A stretch of 64,000 bases of DNA from Companilactobacillus futsaii JCM 17355 (GTDB lineage: Bacteria > Bacillota > Bacilli > Lactobacillales > Lactobacillaceae). The translations under genes were made by a program, and so were the position numbers. Shown piece after piece: positions 8,692 to 18,042 of the stretch; position 1 is the first letter of the stretch, and each line of letters starts with the position of its first letter. The DNA is taken from positions 1 through 64,000 of the forward strand of contig NZ_AZDO01000080.1 of the NCBI RefSeq assembly GCF_001435505.1. Reading direction: 5' to 3'. The notes beneath the pieces were generated by a model that worked only from the letters and a program-made list of their open reading frames with translations, was not told the DNA's origin and did no database searches.

Positions 8692-9090
8692 ATGGTTACC
8701 ATTTATACATCTCCAAGTTGCACCTCATGTCGTAAAGCCAAGGCTTGGCTCGAACAACATGATATTCCTTACAAAGAAAGAAACATTTACTCAGAACCTT
8801 TAAATAAGCAAGAAATCAAACAAGTACTTCAAATGACTGAAAACGGGACAGAAGAAATTATTTCTACTCGTTCAAAGGCATTCCAAAACCTTAAGGTAAA
8901 TTTGGATGATTTAACAATTGATCAATTGTTGGATCTAGTTCAAACAAACCCAGGTCTCTTGAAGCGCTCTATCATCATGGATGACAAACGTCTTCAAGTT
9001 GGTTTCAATGAAGATGAAATCAGAAGATTCTTGCCTAGAAGTGTCAGAACTATGGAACTTCAAAAGGCTCAACTTATGGCTGGCTTATAA
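8692..9090 (+). CDS. spx: Spx, redox-sensing RNA polymerase-binding regulator
   Basis: 132 residues, the standard length. ArsC-like thioredoxin fold with the redox switch CxxC at C10-C13 (SCTSC) and RPxL-region equivalents in the middle. Spx binds the alpha C-terminal domain of RNA polymerase and turns on thiol-stress genes. Its level is set by ClpXP with the adaptor YjbH, which is encoded 7 kb downstream, next to relQ. AGGAAAGGAGAG precedes the ATG. It is followed by a terminator, so it is its own unit. Identification is very secure. Confidence 0.96.
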   Translation: MVTIYTSPSCTSCRKAKAWLEQHDIPYKERNIYSEPLNKQEIKQVLQMTENGTEEIISTRSKAFQNLKVNLDDLTIDQLLDLVQTNPGLLKRSIIMDDKRLQVGFNEDEIRRFLPRSVRTMELQKAQLMAGL

Positions 9091-9099
9091 AAAAATTAC

Positions 9100-9137
9100 C
9101 AGATCACTTTCCATTTTTGGAGGGTGGTCTTTTTTTA
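9100..9137 (+). terminator. Intrinsic terminator after spx
   Basis: AGATCACTTTCC pairs with GGAGGGTGGTCT (some G-U pairs) around an ATTTTT loop, followed by a run of seven T's. Confidence 0.85.
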
Positions 9138-9172
9138 CTCTCTCTTTGCGGCTGTGCCGCTTAGAGAGAGTT
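9137..9172 (+). repeat. Strong hairpin directly after the spx terminator
   Basis: ACTCTCTCT (9137-9145) pairs with AGAGAGAGT (9163-9171) and GCGGC with GCCGC, with a 2-base internal mismatch and a TGT loop. GC content is high compared with its surroundings and there is no T-run, so it is not a second classical terminator. It looks like a REP/BIME-type intergenic element. Confidence 0.6.
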
Positions 9173-9173
9173 A

Positions 9174-9187
9174 TGGGAACGGTTACA
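9174..9187 (+). promoter_or_regulatory. Weak cre-like site upstream of the BspA-like gene
   Basis: TGGGAACGGTTACA fits the relaxed cre pattern TGNNANCGNTNNCA but misses two positions of the strict consensus. It lies 92 bases before the surface-protein start. Confidence 0.3.
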
Positions 9188-9278
9188 AAAAATAGCACAT
9201 TTGGTAAAAATTTCTTATATGATTTAATTTATAAATCCCTGTTTAATCATATATAATTATTTAATTAGGAGAATAATT

Positions 9279-11913
9279 ATGACGACGAATGCTGATAGGA
9301 ATTGGACGGGGAAAAAGAAATTTAATTTCGTATTTTTATTTTTAGTAAATATCATTATTTTTTTAAAAATTTGTTTCACTGATGCGAATATTGTTAGAGC
9401 AGAAACAAATGATAGTGGTATCCAGGTGCTGTTAAATGATAATTCTAGGTTATTAAAAAATGGGCAATCCGTAAGCACGGGCTTTTTAGCAGCGACTCAA
9501 GCTACTAATGGTACTTTTGGAACATGTGATTGGGATATTGACGATAATGGTCAGTTGACGATACACGCTGGGACTTTAGCAACTGGACAAGGTAATTGGA
9601 TAAATTCAGTTGATCTGATTAAAAGTGTTTATGTTGAACCAGGTGTAGTTGGTGAAACTGATTCAAATAATTTGTTTGCTAATTTAGTGAATGCTCAAAC
9701 GATTGATGTTAGTAATTTGGATGTAAGCAATGTAAAAAATTTTAACTCTATGTTTTCTTTTCAGGTAAAAAAATCTTCTATGCCAGATACATCGAATCTT
9801 ACTGAAATAATTGGGTTAAATAATTGGCATACGAATAAAGCAATTGATATGAGTAATATGTTTAGTAATGCATATAAATTAACTGCGATTGATGTTTCTA
9901 GTTTTGATACATCTAATGTAGTAAGTTTAGTAAAGATGTTTTCAATGCCGCAAAAGACTGACGTAGCTAATTCGCTTCAAACAATTAAAGGTTTGGAAAA
10001 TTTTGATACTTCTCAAGTTACATCAATGGCAAGTATGTTCTTAAATGATGCTAAAGTAACTAGTTTAAATGTCTCAAATTTTGATACCTCTCAAATTACA
10101 TCAATGAATGAGATGTTTAAAAGTGCTGAAGCAGTTACTCAACTAGACGTTTCAAACTTCGATACGTCTAAGGTAACAGACATGTCAAGCATGTTCAGTG
10201 GTACTAGTAAATTGACTCAATTAGATGTTTCTAATTTTAATACTGAATCTTTAATAAAAATGGACAACATGTTTTTTAATTGTAATGCAGATATATCAGG
10301 ATTAAAAAATATGGATATTAGTAAAGTTACTTCATTGAATGGTGTTTTCAATGCCTCTGGGTTAATTAATGGAGACGAATTGGTTAATTAATGGAGACGA
10401 ATTGGTTAATTGGGATACTTCTAATGTAACGACAACTGCTAATATGTTCAATAATTGCCGTTCTCTAGTACGTTTAGATATATCCAAATGGAAAAAGGAC
10501 AATATTACTGATATTGGATCTATGTTCAAGAATTGTCGGGTTATTACTCAAATTGACGGCTTGTCTGATTGGGATACGAGTAATGTTACTAATATGAATT
10601 CGACATTTTATTATACACAAATGGACTCTATTCCGGGTATCAGTAATTGGAATACATCAAATGTAACTAATATGGCTAGTTTATTTTGGGGGTGTTCTAA
10701 ATTGAAGACGTTAGATTTATCTAATTGGGATACTTCTAAGGTTACAAACATGAGTTATATGTTTGCTTATGATTTTGCTTTGGATGAAGACGGATTAAAA
10801 GGATTGCAGAATTTTAATACTAGCAATGTTACTAATATGTCTTATATGTTTTCCAATAAAGTTGGTTTTAAAACTTTAGATTTGAGCAGTTTTGATACTT
10901 CAAAGGTAACTAACATGAATTCGATGTTTTCCGTAAATGATAATCCTATTAAAATTATTGGTAACTTTAATACCTCTCAAGTAAAAAATATGGGGTCAAT
11001 GTTTAGTGAAACGGGTAATTTTGATTTAAGTGAATTGAATATCGCCGATTGGGATACATCTAAAGTGACAGCTGTGAATATGTTGTTTATGAATAGTGAT
11101 ATGCAGAATCTTGATTTTGTTAAAAATTGGGATATGAGCTCTGTAACTAACTTTGGTAATACGTTTAACAATAGTAAAGTCGTAAAGCTAGATTTGTCTA
11201 ATTGGAATACTAGAAAAGCTAGCAGTATGGATTTCTTTCTTAATGGAACTAGTCAACTTTGGAGTATAACTTTGGGTCCCAACACTGTTATTAAAGGGAA
11301 CAATACTTTTACTGAACACGAGCAAGGATCAGTAATTATTGATGCTGACCATCCTGGTTACACAGCAATAAGTCCTAAATGGCAAGAGGTTAGCGCTGAT
11401 AATGGAGGTACAGAACATAAGCCATTAGGAGATTTGTATGACTCCAAAGAAATATTAAATGATTATTCAGTTCAGGGACAACCAATAAAAACTTTTGTTT
11501 GGCAACAACAAGAATATCGTCGAATGTCGCTAAGTGTTCCCGATATTGATTTCGGAACTATTGGTGGTTTTGAAGGGGTTTATCAGCGTAAAAATAATGA
11601 TCCAGTTACGATAACAAAGTATTCTTATCCAACCACTGATGTTAATTACAAGTTATTAGTTTCGATGGCTCATCCTTTACAGACTGAAGATGGCAATAAT
11701 ACTTTGCCGGGAACATTGATTTTTCGTGATGATAAAGGAAATGATACTTCACTAGAAAACAGTGTACCAATTTATACGGGAACTATAGGAAATGAGACTA
11801 AAAATTTAATTTGGGATAAAAAGCGTGGCATAATGTTGAGACTAGATGACAAGAATGTAGTCAATGGAAATTATTCCACAACGTTGAACTGGGAATTGAC
11901 CGATAGTCTCTAA
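9279..11913 (+). pseudogene. BspA-family (DUF285) repeat surface protein, split by a 22-bp tandem duplication
   Basis: The first frame (9279-10391, 370 residues) has a signal peptide: KKK near residue 12, a hydrophobic stretch at about 17-34, and likely cleavage after VRA. The DUF285 repeats that follow have the pattern NFDTSxVTxMxxMF, about 22-25 residues each. They continue in a second frame from about 10369 to 11913 and are followed by a C-terminal domain ending YSTTLNWELTDSL (WxL-like). A 22-bp direct duplication (10361-10404) adds one base modulo three and creates TAA at 10389-10391. With one copy removed, the reading frame is continuous for 870 residues, running through GDELVN into WDTSNV. 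The downstream frame has an ATG (10369) without a ribosome binding site, so it is probably not made efficiently. AGGAG precedes ATG 9279. The likely role is adhesion or wall association. It is either a pseudogene or switched off reversibly. Confidence 0.85.
10361..10404 (+). repeat. Perfect 22-bp tandem duplication inside the BspA-like gene
   Basis: Two identical 22-base copies (10361-10382 and 10383-10404) stand head to tail, with seven more matching bases (GTTAATT) after the second. The unit length is 21+1, so each copy changes the frame. Exact identity suggests a recent event or an active slippage site. Confidence 0.95.
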
Positions 11914-11928
11914 AAAAATACATTTTCT

Positions 11929-11957
11929 TTGACCTTATCTACGACATTTAGTATATT
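11929..11957 (+). promoter_or_regulatory. Promoter for mecA
   Basis: TTGACC (11929-11934), 17-base spacer, TATATT (11952-11957). The start point would be about 80 bases before mecA. Confidence 0.65.
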
Positions 11958-12044
11958 ATTCGAATGACTTTAAATATCGATATACGATAGTTGAAATAGT
12001 TTTTCAGACTGTTAAAATGTAGATACAGAATTGAGGTGACTATG

Positions 12045-12713
12045 ATGGAAATGGATCGACTTAATGAGAACACAATCAGAGTCATTCTTAGTACAGAGGA
12101 TTTGCAAGAACGAGGCGTAACAGTTTTAGACTTGTTGGGTAACAAGAAACAAATTGAAACGTTCTTTTATAGTATTTTGGATGAAGTTGATAAGAATCAT
12201 GTCTTCACGAATAATGAGCCCGTTACTTTCCAAATAATGCCAAACAAAGAAGGTTTGGAATTGTTGATTAGTAAGAGCGATGATTCTGAAGGTTCAGGTT
12301 CATTGCCATTAAGTGGGCTACAAAATTCAGTCGGCGCAAGTACAAACAATAATTTGGATAAGGTTGGAACAGAAGAATATGACAGTGATACAGCACCATA
12401 TTTGAATGATCCGGATACACCTACTAAGACAGTTATTGTTGAATTCAAAGACTTTGAAGATTATGTCCAATTGGCTAATTTGTTACACTTAGAGAGCGGA
12501 ATTTCTAATTTGTTTGAGTACAACGACAAGTACTACTTACAATTGATTCTCTTTACTGATGAAATGCACGAAATGACTTATAGCGATGTTTTGGCATTAC
12601 TTAGTGAATATAGTTTCAAGACTAAAGTTACGGCGGCTGTTTTATCTGAATATGGTCAAGAGATCATGTCCAAGACTGCGCTTGAATTGACAAGATATTA
12701 TTTTGGTAATTAA
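12045..12713 (+). CDS. mecA: MecA, ClpC adaptor protein
   Basis: 222 residues. The N-terminus MEMDRLNENTIRVILS and the stretch ERGVTVLDLLGNKKQIE are the conserved MecA substrate-binding domain. The C-terminal half (about 130-222) is the ClpC-binding domain. A low-complexity, acidic/polar linker (about 85-125) joins them. MecA delivers ComK-like factors, Spx and others to ClpCP. ATG 12045 is chosen to match the family start. ATG 12042 and GTG 12036 are in frame too, but the GAGGTG at 12033-12038 would overlap the GTG. It has its own promoter and terminator, between a disrupted surface-protein gene and coiA. Confidence 0.93.
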   Translation: MEMDRLNENTIRVILSTEDLQERGVTVLDLLGNKKQIETFFYSILDEVDKNHVFTNNEPVTFQIMPNKEGLELLISKSDDSEGSGSLPLSGLQNSVGASTNNNLDKVGTEEYDSDTAPYLNDPDTPTKTVIVEFKDFEDYVQLANLLHLESGISNLFEYNDKYYLQLILFTDEMHEMTYSDVLALLSEYSFKTKVTAAVLSEYGQEIMSKTALELTRYYFGN

Positions 12714-12716
12714 GTA

Positions 12717-12743
12717 GATCAACCTTAGGGTTGATTTTTTTTT
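12717..12743 (+). terminator. Intrinsic terminator after mecA
   Basis: ATCAACC (12718-12724), loop TTAG, GGTTGAT (12729-12735), then nine T's. The coiA start (12770) lies just beyond. Confidence 0.88.
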
Positions 12744-12769
12744 GCGTAATTTTGTTCGAGGTGATTAAA

Positions 12770-13642
12770 ATGTATGCTGCTTTGAACAAATCAGGAATTT
12801 TAATTTATGCGCAAAATGCTGAAGAAAAGGAACATTACGTATGTTGTCGTTGTGCAAAACCAGTTAAATTAATTACTACTAAAACTCGTAAATATTTTCG
12901 TCATTTGAATAAAGTTAATAATGATATTAATGAACGAGATATTCATTTGGTTGGTAAAGAAATAATATTGGATTTGTTGAGAAATTTTTCCGATGTTAAA
13001 GAAGAATATTTTTTGCCAGCAATTCAACAGCGTCCAGATATTTTTTTAACTGATCAAAAAATTGCTATTGAATATCAATGTGCACTCTTAAAAATTGATT
13101 CACTAGAAGAGCGTGTTTTGGGTTATCAACAATTTGGAATTAAAAGTATTTGGATATTAGGTGGTAATTATTTAGATGACCAAATTCATAAAAAACACCT
13201 TAAATTTATTAGTTATAGCGCCAAATTGGGTTATTACATCATCATGTTAGATTCTAAGAGAAAAGCTTTTACAATTTTTCATCATATTAAGTTTATTGGT
13301 CCATTTAATCGAATCTTTTTTCAACGACAAATTTTTCAAGAAGCAGAATTGGCGGATATTTTAAATTTTGCACCACAAAATTATCGTTTGAACCCAGTGT
13401 TAATGAATCAACATTTTATCCACCGTCTACGACAAAAAAATGATAGAAATTCTCAACAAGTGAAAATGGATTTTTTCCAAAATCATCAAATAACGGTTGA
13501 GGATTATTTAAATAATCGTTATTTTGTTCCCATTGCACCAATTTACTTTTATCCAGCTTGGCAAATGGCCTGTGGACAAGGGAAGAAATTGTTGCGACAG
13601 CCATTATTGGAATTTAAAACAAAGAAAAAGCCTCCTGATTAG
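12770..13642 (+). CDS. coiA: CoiA, competence protein
   Basis: 290 residues. The N-terminal part has a zinc-finger-like CCRC motif (about residues 22-25). A PD-(D/E)xK nuclease-like core follows: RPDIFL and then IAIEYQ at about 90-105, which gives the D...ExQ arrangement. CoiA is needed for DNA processing in transformation, with RecA/DprA. ATG 12770 is chosen for GAGGTG at 12758-12763; an upstream TTG lies in the mecA terminator. In many relatives pepF follows; here a surface-protein gene on the opposite strand does. ComFA and ComFC are also in this window, so part of a competence set is kept. Confidence 0.85.
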   Translation: MYAALNKSGILIYAQNAEEKEHYVCCRCAKPVKLITTKTRKYFRHLNKVNNDINERDIHLVGKEIILDLLRNFSDVKEEYFLPAIQQRPDIFLTDQKIAIEYQCALLKIDSLEERVLGYQQFGIKSIWILGGNYLDDQIHKKHLKFISYSAKLGYYIIMLDSKRKAFTIFHHIKFIGPFNRIFFQRQIFQEAELADILNFAPQNYRLNPVLMNQHFIHRLRQKNDRNSQQVKMDFFQNHQITVEDYLNNRYFVPIAPIYFYPAWQMACGQGKKLLRQPLLEFKTKKKPPD

Positions 13643-13650
13643 GAAGCTTA
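13621..13650 (-). terminator. Terminator for the minus-strand surface-protein gene
   Basis: AAGCCTCC (13628-13635) pairs with GGAAGCTT (13642-13649) with one mismatch. On the minus strand it is followed by TTTTTCTTT. The stem contains both convergent stop codons. Confidence 0.7.
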
Positions 13651-15576
13651 AATGGAATTTTGTACGGTCCAATTCAATTTAGTTGAATATTGTCCGGGTT
13701 CAATCTGATTACTATTTACTTTTAATAAAAGACCATCTTTTTTATTCCAAATAACCGAAGTTAAAGGTATGTCACCATCGGCTTCTTCGACCAAAACTTT
13801 ATTTTTAATGGATTGGATGGAATTATTTATTTTATAAAATAAATTAGCACCGAGGATATCTCCTTTTTTATCTTCTAGTGGATAAGCTTGTTTTACAAAG
13901 AGATATTTATTGCCAGTTTTTCTTTGACTTCCGTCAACGGAAACTACTGCATAAGGAGCATTTGTAGCTGCTGTGCGGTATTTGGTGGTACCTTTTTGAA
14001 ATTGAGTGATAGGATCGAATTGGATACTGTGTGGATTGAGTGTGATTTGATTGGGTGTTAAATTAATTTGAAGTTTGTTGCCTTCACTTTGAAAATCATT
14101 GCCGTCATCAGTGGATCCAGAAAAATAAGGCGTAGAGTCTATAGTTTGTTCGGTGTTGATTGTGGGTGTCGTCAAATCGATTTTGACATTTTGGGTATCA
14201 CTAACTTTTAGATCTTTTAAATCAATTATAAGTTCTTTTTGATTATTAAAGTTATTATTTACTATTTGATAATCGTCAGTAGTTAATGGTTGTTTATTTA
14301 CCGTTATGCCATCAATATTGAAATTTCGATTGTCATCTAATGGAAAAAGCGGAATTGAGAGCGATGAATTAGGAAAATTTTTGTAACCAGAATTGTAAAC
14401 TTTAGAATTAATTACTAGTTTATCGTTTGAACTGACTTTGTTTATGACTGAGTCAGTATTTTCTGCTGGATGAAAGGTTGTGTCCTCGATGGAACTTTTG
14501 ATGTTGATGTTGGGATCAGTAGGTGGCAAAACGTTTAAAACAGCACTATTAGTTCTGACGGTATTTCTTTTGACAGTGATCTGAGCATAGAATTCATCAC
14601 CATTTTCGGCTTTGGTAGTTGGTGAGGTCACGTAAGTTGTTGGATCAGCTTGAGTTTCTAGTTGTTTTACTTGGCCATTCGTAGAACGCTTATACCAAGT
14701 TATTTTTGCTTTCGTATCATCTCGCTTGTCATCCTCATCGGTCTGCAAATGAAAAGTGGCCGGTTGATTAGCATGAACTGTTTGATTTTCTAAACCACCA
14801 CCAATTTTGATATTTTGAGGTTTACTAGTTACGATGCTTCCATCGCTATTTTTGATTGAACCAGTAATTTTAACTATTCCTGATTTATTGTCAGAATTAG
14901 CTACAATATGTCCATTCTCATCAATAGTGGCAAGACTAGGATTGTCTGAACTCCAACTAATATCACCGGTAGCGTCGTCTGGATCTGGGCTTGCTGTAGC
15001 GTAAGCATCTTTAGGAACTATTGCGTTATTGGAAGAATCTTTAACGTTATATAGATAATTTTTATCGATAGTGATATTTAAAAAAACGGCATCAATTGAT
15101 TTTTTTAAAACGTGAACTGTAATGACATCGGAATAAAATTTATCTTTAGTAAAAATTCCAGCGTAATAAGTATAAAGTTGAATGTAATAAGTTCCTGTTT
15201 GTTGAGGGGTATAAACTAAAGAATTCTTTGTTTCATTGGGTATTTGGCTGAATTTACCACCGTCATTGGAGATAAACCAATTGTGATACACTGTTTCAAA
15301 TGGATTTAAGCCAAAACTCAAAGTAGAACGAACGGTATGAGTAGTTATTTCAATCGGAGCTCCTACCGTGGTGTAATAGCTAGTTTTAGGTTGCCTGTCA
15401 AAACCACCGGTAGCCCAGAAGCCAAAGCCACCAGTTGGGTCAGGTGTAGGAGTGTGGTATTGAACGCTGGCAATTGCGTCATCCGCTAAAATGGATTCTG
15501 GATGTGTAATAAAAAAGAGGCATAATGCTAAAATTAATGGCAAAATGAATTTCAATAACAATGAGATTGTTTTCAT
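13648..15576 (-). CDS. Secreted surface protein with Big2-like domain and WxL-like C-terminus
   Basis: 642 residues. Signal peptide: MKTISLLLKF, a long hydrophobic core, cleavage near ILADD (about residues 30-32). An Ig-like domain spans about 50-155, then a Big2-type domain (ISWSSDNPSLATIDENGHI, about 200-230), another Ig-like section (about 260-345), and a C-terminal domain (about 510-642) ending YSTKLNWTVQNSI. That last domain resembles the C-terminus of the broken BspA-like protein across the mecA-coiA genes: VIWNKKDGLLLKV here, LIWDKKRGIMLRL there. It has no LPxTG anchor; non-covalent wall binding through the WxL-like domain is inferred. GAGGAGG precedes the ATG. It occupies the place where pepF is common in relatives. 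Confidence 0.8.
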   Translation of the reverse strand: MKTISLLLKFILPLILALCLFFITHPESILADDAIASVQYHTPTPDPTGGFGFWATGGFDRQPKTSYYTTVGAPIEITTHTVRSTLSFGLNPFETVYHNWFISNDGGKFSQIPNETKNSLVYTPQQTGTYYIQLYTYYAGIFTKDKFYSDVITVHVLKKSIDAVFLNITIDKNYLYNVKDSSNNAIVPKDAYATASPDPDDATGDISWSSDNPSLATIDENGHIVANSDNKSGIVKITGSIKNSDGSIVTSKPQNIKIGGGLENQTVHANQPATFHLQTDEDDKRDDTKAKITWYKRSTNGQVKQLETQADPTTYVTSPTTKAENGDEFYAQITVKRNTVRTNSAVLNVLPPTDPNINIKSSIEDTTFHPAENTDSVINKVSSNDKLVINSKVYNSGYKNFPNSSLSIPLFPLDDNRNFNIDGITVNKQPLTTDDYQIVNNNFNNQKELIIDLKDLKVSDTQNVKIDLTTPTINTEQTIDSTPYFSGSTDDGNDFQSEGNKLQINLTPNQITLNPHSIQFDPITQFQKGTTKYRTAATNAPYAVVSVDGSQRKTGNKYLFVKQAYPLEDKKGDILGANLFYKINNSIQSIKNKVLVEEADGDIPLTSVIWNKKDGLLLKVNSNQIEPGQYSTKLNWTVQNSI

Positions 15577-15725
15577 AAAATGTCCTCCTCAAATTATGGT
15601 CTAAACCAATTCCAAGTATAGCGGACAATTTATTTTTTAGAAAGTGAAATAGTCAATTTGTCAAATTCTTTGTTTATTAATTTGCTTAAAAATATATATA
15701 AATCAATAATTTGGTATAAATTTAG

Positions 15726-15759
15726 AAATAAAAAAGCCCTGCACTTTATTAGTGTAGGG
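15726..15759 (-). terminator. Terminator after yjbH (minus strand)
   Basis: CCCTGCAC (15737-15744) pairs with GTGTAGGG (15752-15759). Reading the minus strand, a T-rich tract (complement of 15726-15735) follows. Confidence 0.8.
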
Positions 15760-15782
15760 TTAATCCTTGTCATATTGTTTGC

Positions 15783-16430
15783 CTATCGTCTGAATTTATC
15801 CAGACTAATGACAGTATCATTGCGAGCAAAATCTTGAGTATGAGGAAGTTCTCGTTCCAACATAGCATTGATATTCTTACTGATGCTTTCTTGAGAAGTT
15901 GAGTCTCCAAAGTCATCGATCATAACACCAGGTTTTTCTTCATCTTCACAATCAAAAACGATTGCAGTCGGAGCCTTTTTGACATTCATTTCCATCGATA
16001 ACTGTTGATCACGTTTCAAACCTTGAGCGACACAAGTACTGTCTTTATCGGCCATGATTGATTTATAGTCAAGCCCGCTATTGTTAATTGCGCGTTTGAT
16101 AGTGTTATCATCAAAGGGATTGTTCAAAATATTTACTTGTTCTTGAAGATTCATTAAAAAGTTACGAGCTTTTTTGTTACCTTGACAAGAAGCGGCTTTG
16201 TAAAGTTTCGCTGCTTCAACAATTTGTTGTGACGCTGTGTTACGTTCCTCAATGTCAGTAATCTTGCAGCCTTGTAATTTCATATAATCATTAATTGTTG
16301 CCATATTATAGTTCGTTACGAAATGATATTGTGTGTCTATGTCATGCTTTCTTGTGAAATCAATAATTGCTTGTTCCACCTTCAAACAATACGAACATAA
16401 GGGATTAATATATAAGAATACTTCCCACAT
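15783..16430 (-). CDS. yjbH: YjbH/SpxH, ClpXP adaptor for Spx (DsbA-like fold)
   Basis: 215 residues. The DsbA-like thioredoxin fold starts with WEVFLYINPLCSYC, which contains a CxxC-type pair (C-S-Y-C). YjbH binds Spx and hands it to ClpXP, and aggregates under thiol stress so that Spx rises. ATG 16430 is chosen because GGAGGG lies 7 bases upstream; an ATG 15 bases earlier would place that ribosome binding site inside the gene. It is divergent from relQ, the usual neighbour. Confidence 0.88.
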   Translation of the reverse strand: MWEVFLYINPLCSYCLKVEQAIIDFTRKHDIDTQYHFVTNYNMATINDYMKLQGCKITDIEERNTASQQIVEAAKLYKAASCQGNKKARNFLMNLQEQVNILNNPFDDNTIKRAINNSGLDYKSIMADKDSTCVAQGLKRDQQLSMEMNVKKAPTAIVFDCEDEEKPGVMIDDFGDSTSQESISKNINAMLERELPHTQDFARNDTVISLDKFRR

Positions 16431-16576
16431 TGTGATTCCCTCCATCTCTCTATTGCATAGTCATTCTACCAACAATTTTTCAAAAGGTAAAATTATAAAC
16501 TCAAGCACTAATATTCATAATTGAGTGAATCTTTCTTAAATGTACGATATATTAAAGTAAGTAAAGCGAGGTTATT

Positions 16577-17230
16577 ATGTCAGAAATTAAATGGAATGAA
16601 TTTTTGATACCTTATTCACAGGCAGTCGACGAATTAAAAATCAAATTTAGAAATCTTCGTAAAGAGTTTTTAGAAAAAAATGAACATTCGCCAATTGAGT
16701 TCGTGACAGGTCGAGTCAAGACGGTTGATAGCATTAAAGAAAAAATGCGTCGCCGTTTTATCAAGGAAGATCTTTTGGAACAAGACATGCAGGATATTGC
16801 TGGAATTAGGATTCAGTGTCAATTTGTGGAGGATATTTATGATGTGGCTAAATTACTTCATATTCGTGAAGATATGCGCGTGATTGAGGAACGTGATTAT
16901 ATTGCTAATAGTAAGCCTAGCGGTTATCGTTCATATCATGTCGTGATTGAATATCCGATTCAAACCGCTTCTGGTCAAAAGAATATTTTGGCGGAAATTC
17001 AGATCAGAACTTTGGCGATGAATTTTTGGTCTACGATTGAACATTCTTTGAATTACAAATATCAAGGTGATTTTCCAGAAGAAATCAATGAGCGACTCAA
17101 ACGAGCTGCAGAAGCCTCATTTATGTTGGATGAAGAAATGTCCAAAATTAGAGAAGAAATTCAAGATGCACAACAGTATTTTACTGATCGAAAACGTGAT
17201 TTAAATAACCCTACGGAGCACAAAAAATAA
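16577..17230 (+). CDS. relQ: RelQ, small alarmone (pppGpp/ppGpp) synthetase
   Basis: 217 residues, the size of single-domain synthetases without hydrolase, TGS or ACT domains. RelA/SpoT synthetase motifs are visible: GRVKTVDSIKEKMRRR, DIAGIRIQCQF, GYRSYHVVIEYP and EIQIRT...FWSTIEHSLNYKY. It makes alarmones from ATP and GTP/GDP under cell-wall or alkaline stress in relatives (YjbM/SasB). Its stop overlaps the nadK start (TAATG), so it leads a four-gene operon with nadK, rluD-like and mgtE. Confidence 0.93.
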   Translation: MSEIKWNEFLIPYSQAVDELKIKFRNLRKEFLEKNEHSPIEFVTGRVKTVDSIKEKMRRRFIKEDLLEQDMQDIAGIRIQCQFVEDIYDVAKLLHIREDMRVIEERDYIANSKPSGYRSYHVVIEYPIQTASGQKNILAEIQIRTLAMNFWSTIEHSLNYKYQGDFPEEINERLKRAAEASFMLDEEMSKIREEIQDAQQYFTDRKRDLNNPTEHKK

Positions 17231-18042
17231 TGAAATTATGGATTAATAATAATAGTAAAGAGCAGTCAGTTGCAGCAGCTAACAAACTACGCAGCAAATT
17301 ATTAGATGCTGGTTTAACTTTGGATCGACGAGATCCACAATTAGTCATTAGCGTTGGTGGTGATGGTACGTTATTGAGTACATTTCACGCTTATGCTGCA
17401 CATTTGGATAAAGTGAAATTTTTAGCTTTGCATACAGGTCATTTGGGTTTTTATTCAGATTGGACTGATACAGAAATTGACGAATTAGCTGATTTGATCA
17501 TCAAATGTCAAGATAATATTCCATCAACTAGCTATCCACTTTTGGACGTCATGGTCGAAAATAAAGAAGGCTCATTGTTCCACGGTATTGCTATCAATGA
17601 AATAGTAGTCAGACGTTTATCTTCTTTAACGATGAAAACACGAGTTGATTTGGATAGAGAATTCTTTGAGAACTTTCGTGGAGATGGTTTGTGTTTTGCA
17701 ACGCCTACAGGTTCAACCGCTTATTCTAAATCCATTGGTGGGGCTTTGATTCACCCTAAAATCAGTGTTTTTCAAATGATTGAAATTGCTTCGATCAATA
17801 ATCGAGTTTATCGGACGATTTCTTCACCAATTATCATTCCTCATAATCAAAGAGTTGATCTTTATCCACAAACTGCTGACGATTATGTGATCAGTTGTGA
17901 TGGAATCACTACGAAATTAAAAAACGTTCGTCGAATTACGATTAAGCTAAATTATCAACGAGCCCAATTTGCTCAATATCGACATCGACACTTTTGGACT
18001 AGAGTAGAGACAGCTTTCTTAGGACAAGATGAACCCAAATAA
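17230..18042 (+). CDS. nadK: NAD kinase
   Basis: 270 residues. The signature GGDGT is at 43-47 with catalytic D45; the NE motif occurs in AINEIVVRR and the glycine-rich FATPTGSTAYSKS follows. It phosphorylates NAD to NADP using ATP or polyphosphate, supplying NADPH. The ATG overlaps the relQ stop codon and the 3' end overlaps the next gene by 14 bases. The length fits the Gram-positive PpnK type. Confidence 0.95.
   Translation: MKLWINNNSKEQSVAAANKLRSKLLDAGLTLDRRDPQLVISVGGDGTLLSTFHAYAAHLDKVKFLALHTGHLGFYSDWTDTEIDELADLIIKCQDNIPSTSYPLLDVMVENKEGSLFHGIAINEIVVRRLSSLTMKTRVDLDREFFENFRGDGLCFATPTGSTAYSKSIGGALIHPKISVFQMIEIASINNRVYRTISSPIIIPHNQRVDLYPQTADDYVISCDGITTKLKNVRRITIKLNYQRAQFAQYRHRHFWTRVETAFLGQDEPK

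Noticed and set aside
8519-8803. 94-codon frame overlapping the spx start
   Set aside because: It is in another frame than spx, lacks a ribosome binding site and has no recognisable protein pattern; a shadow.
9279-11913. CRISPR-like or minisatellite reading of the repeats in the BspA gene
   Set aside because: The repeats are protein-level DUF285 repeats with diverged DNA; only the 22-bp pair is exact.
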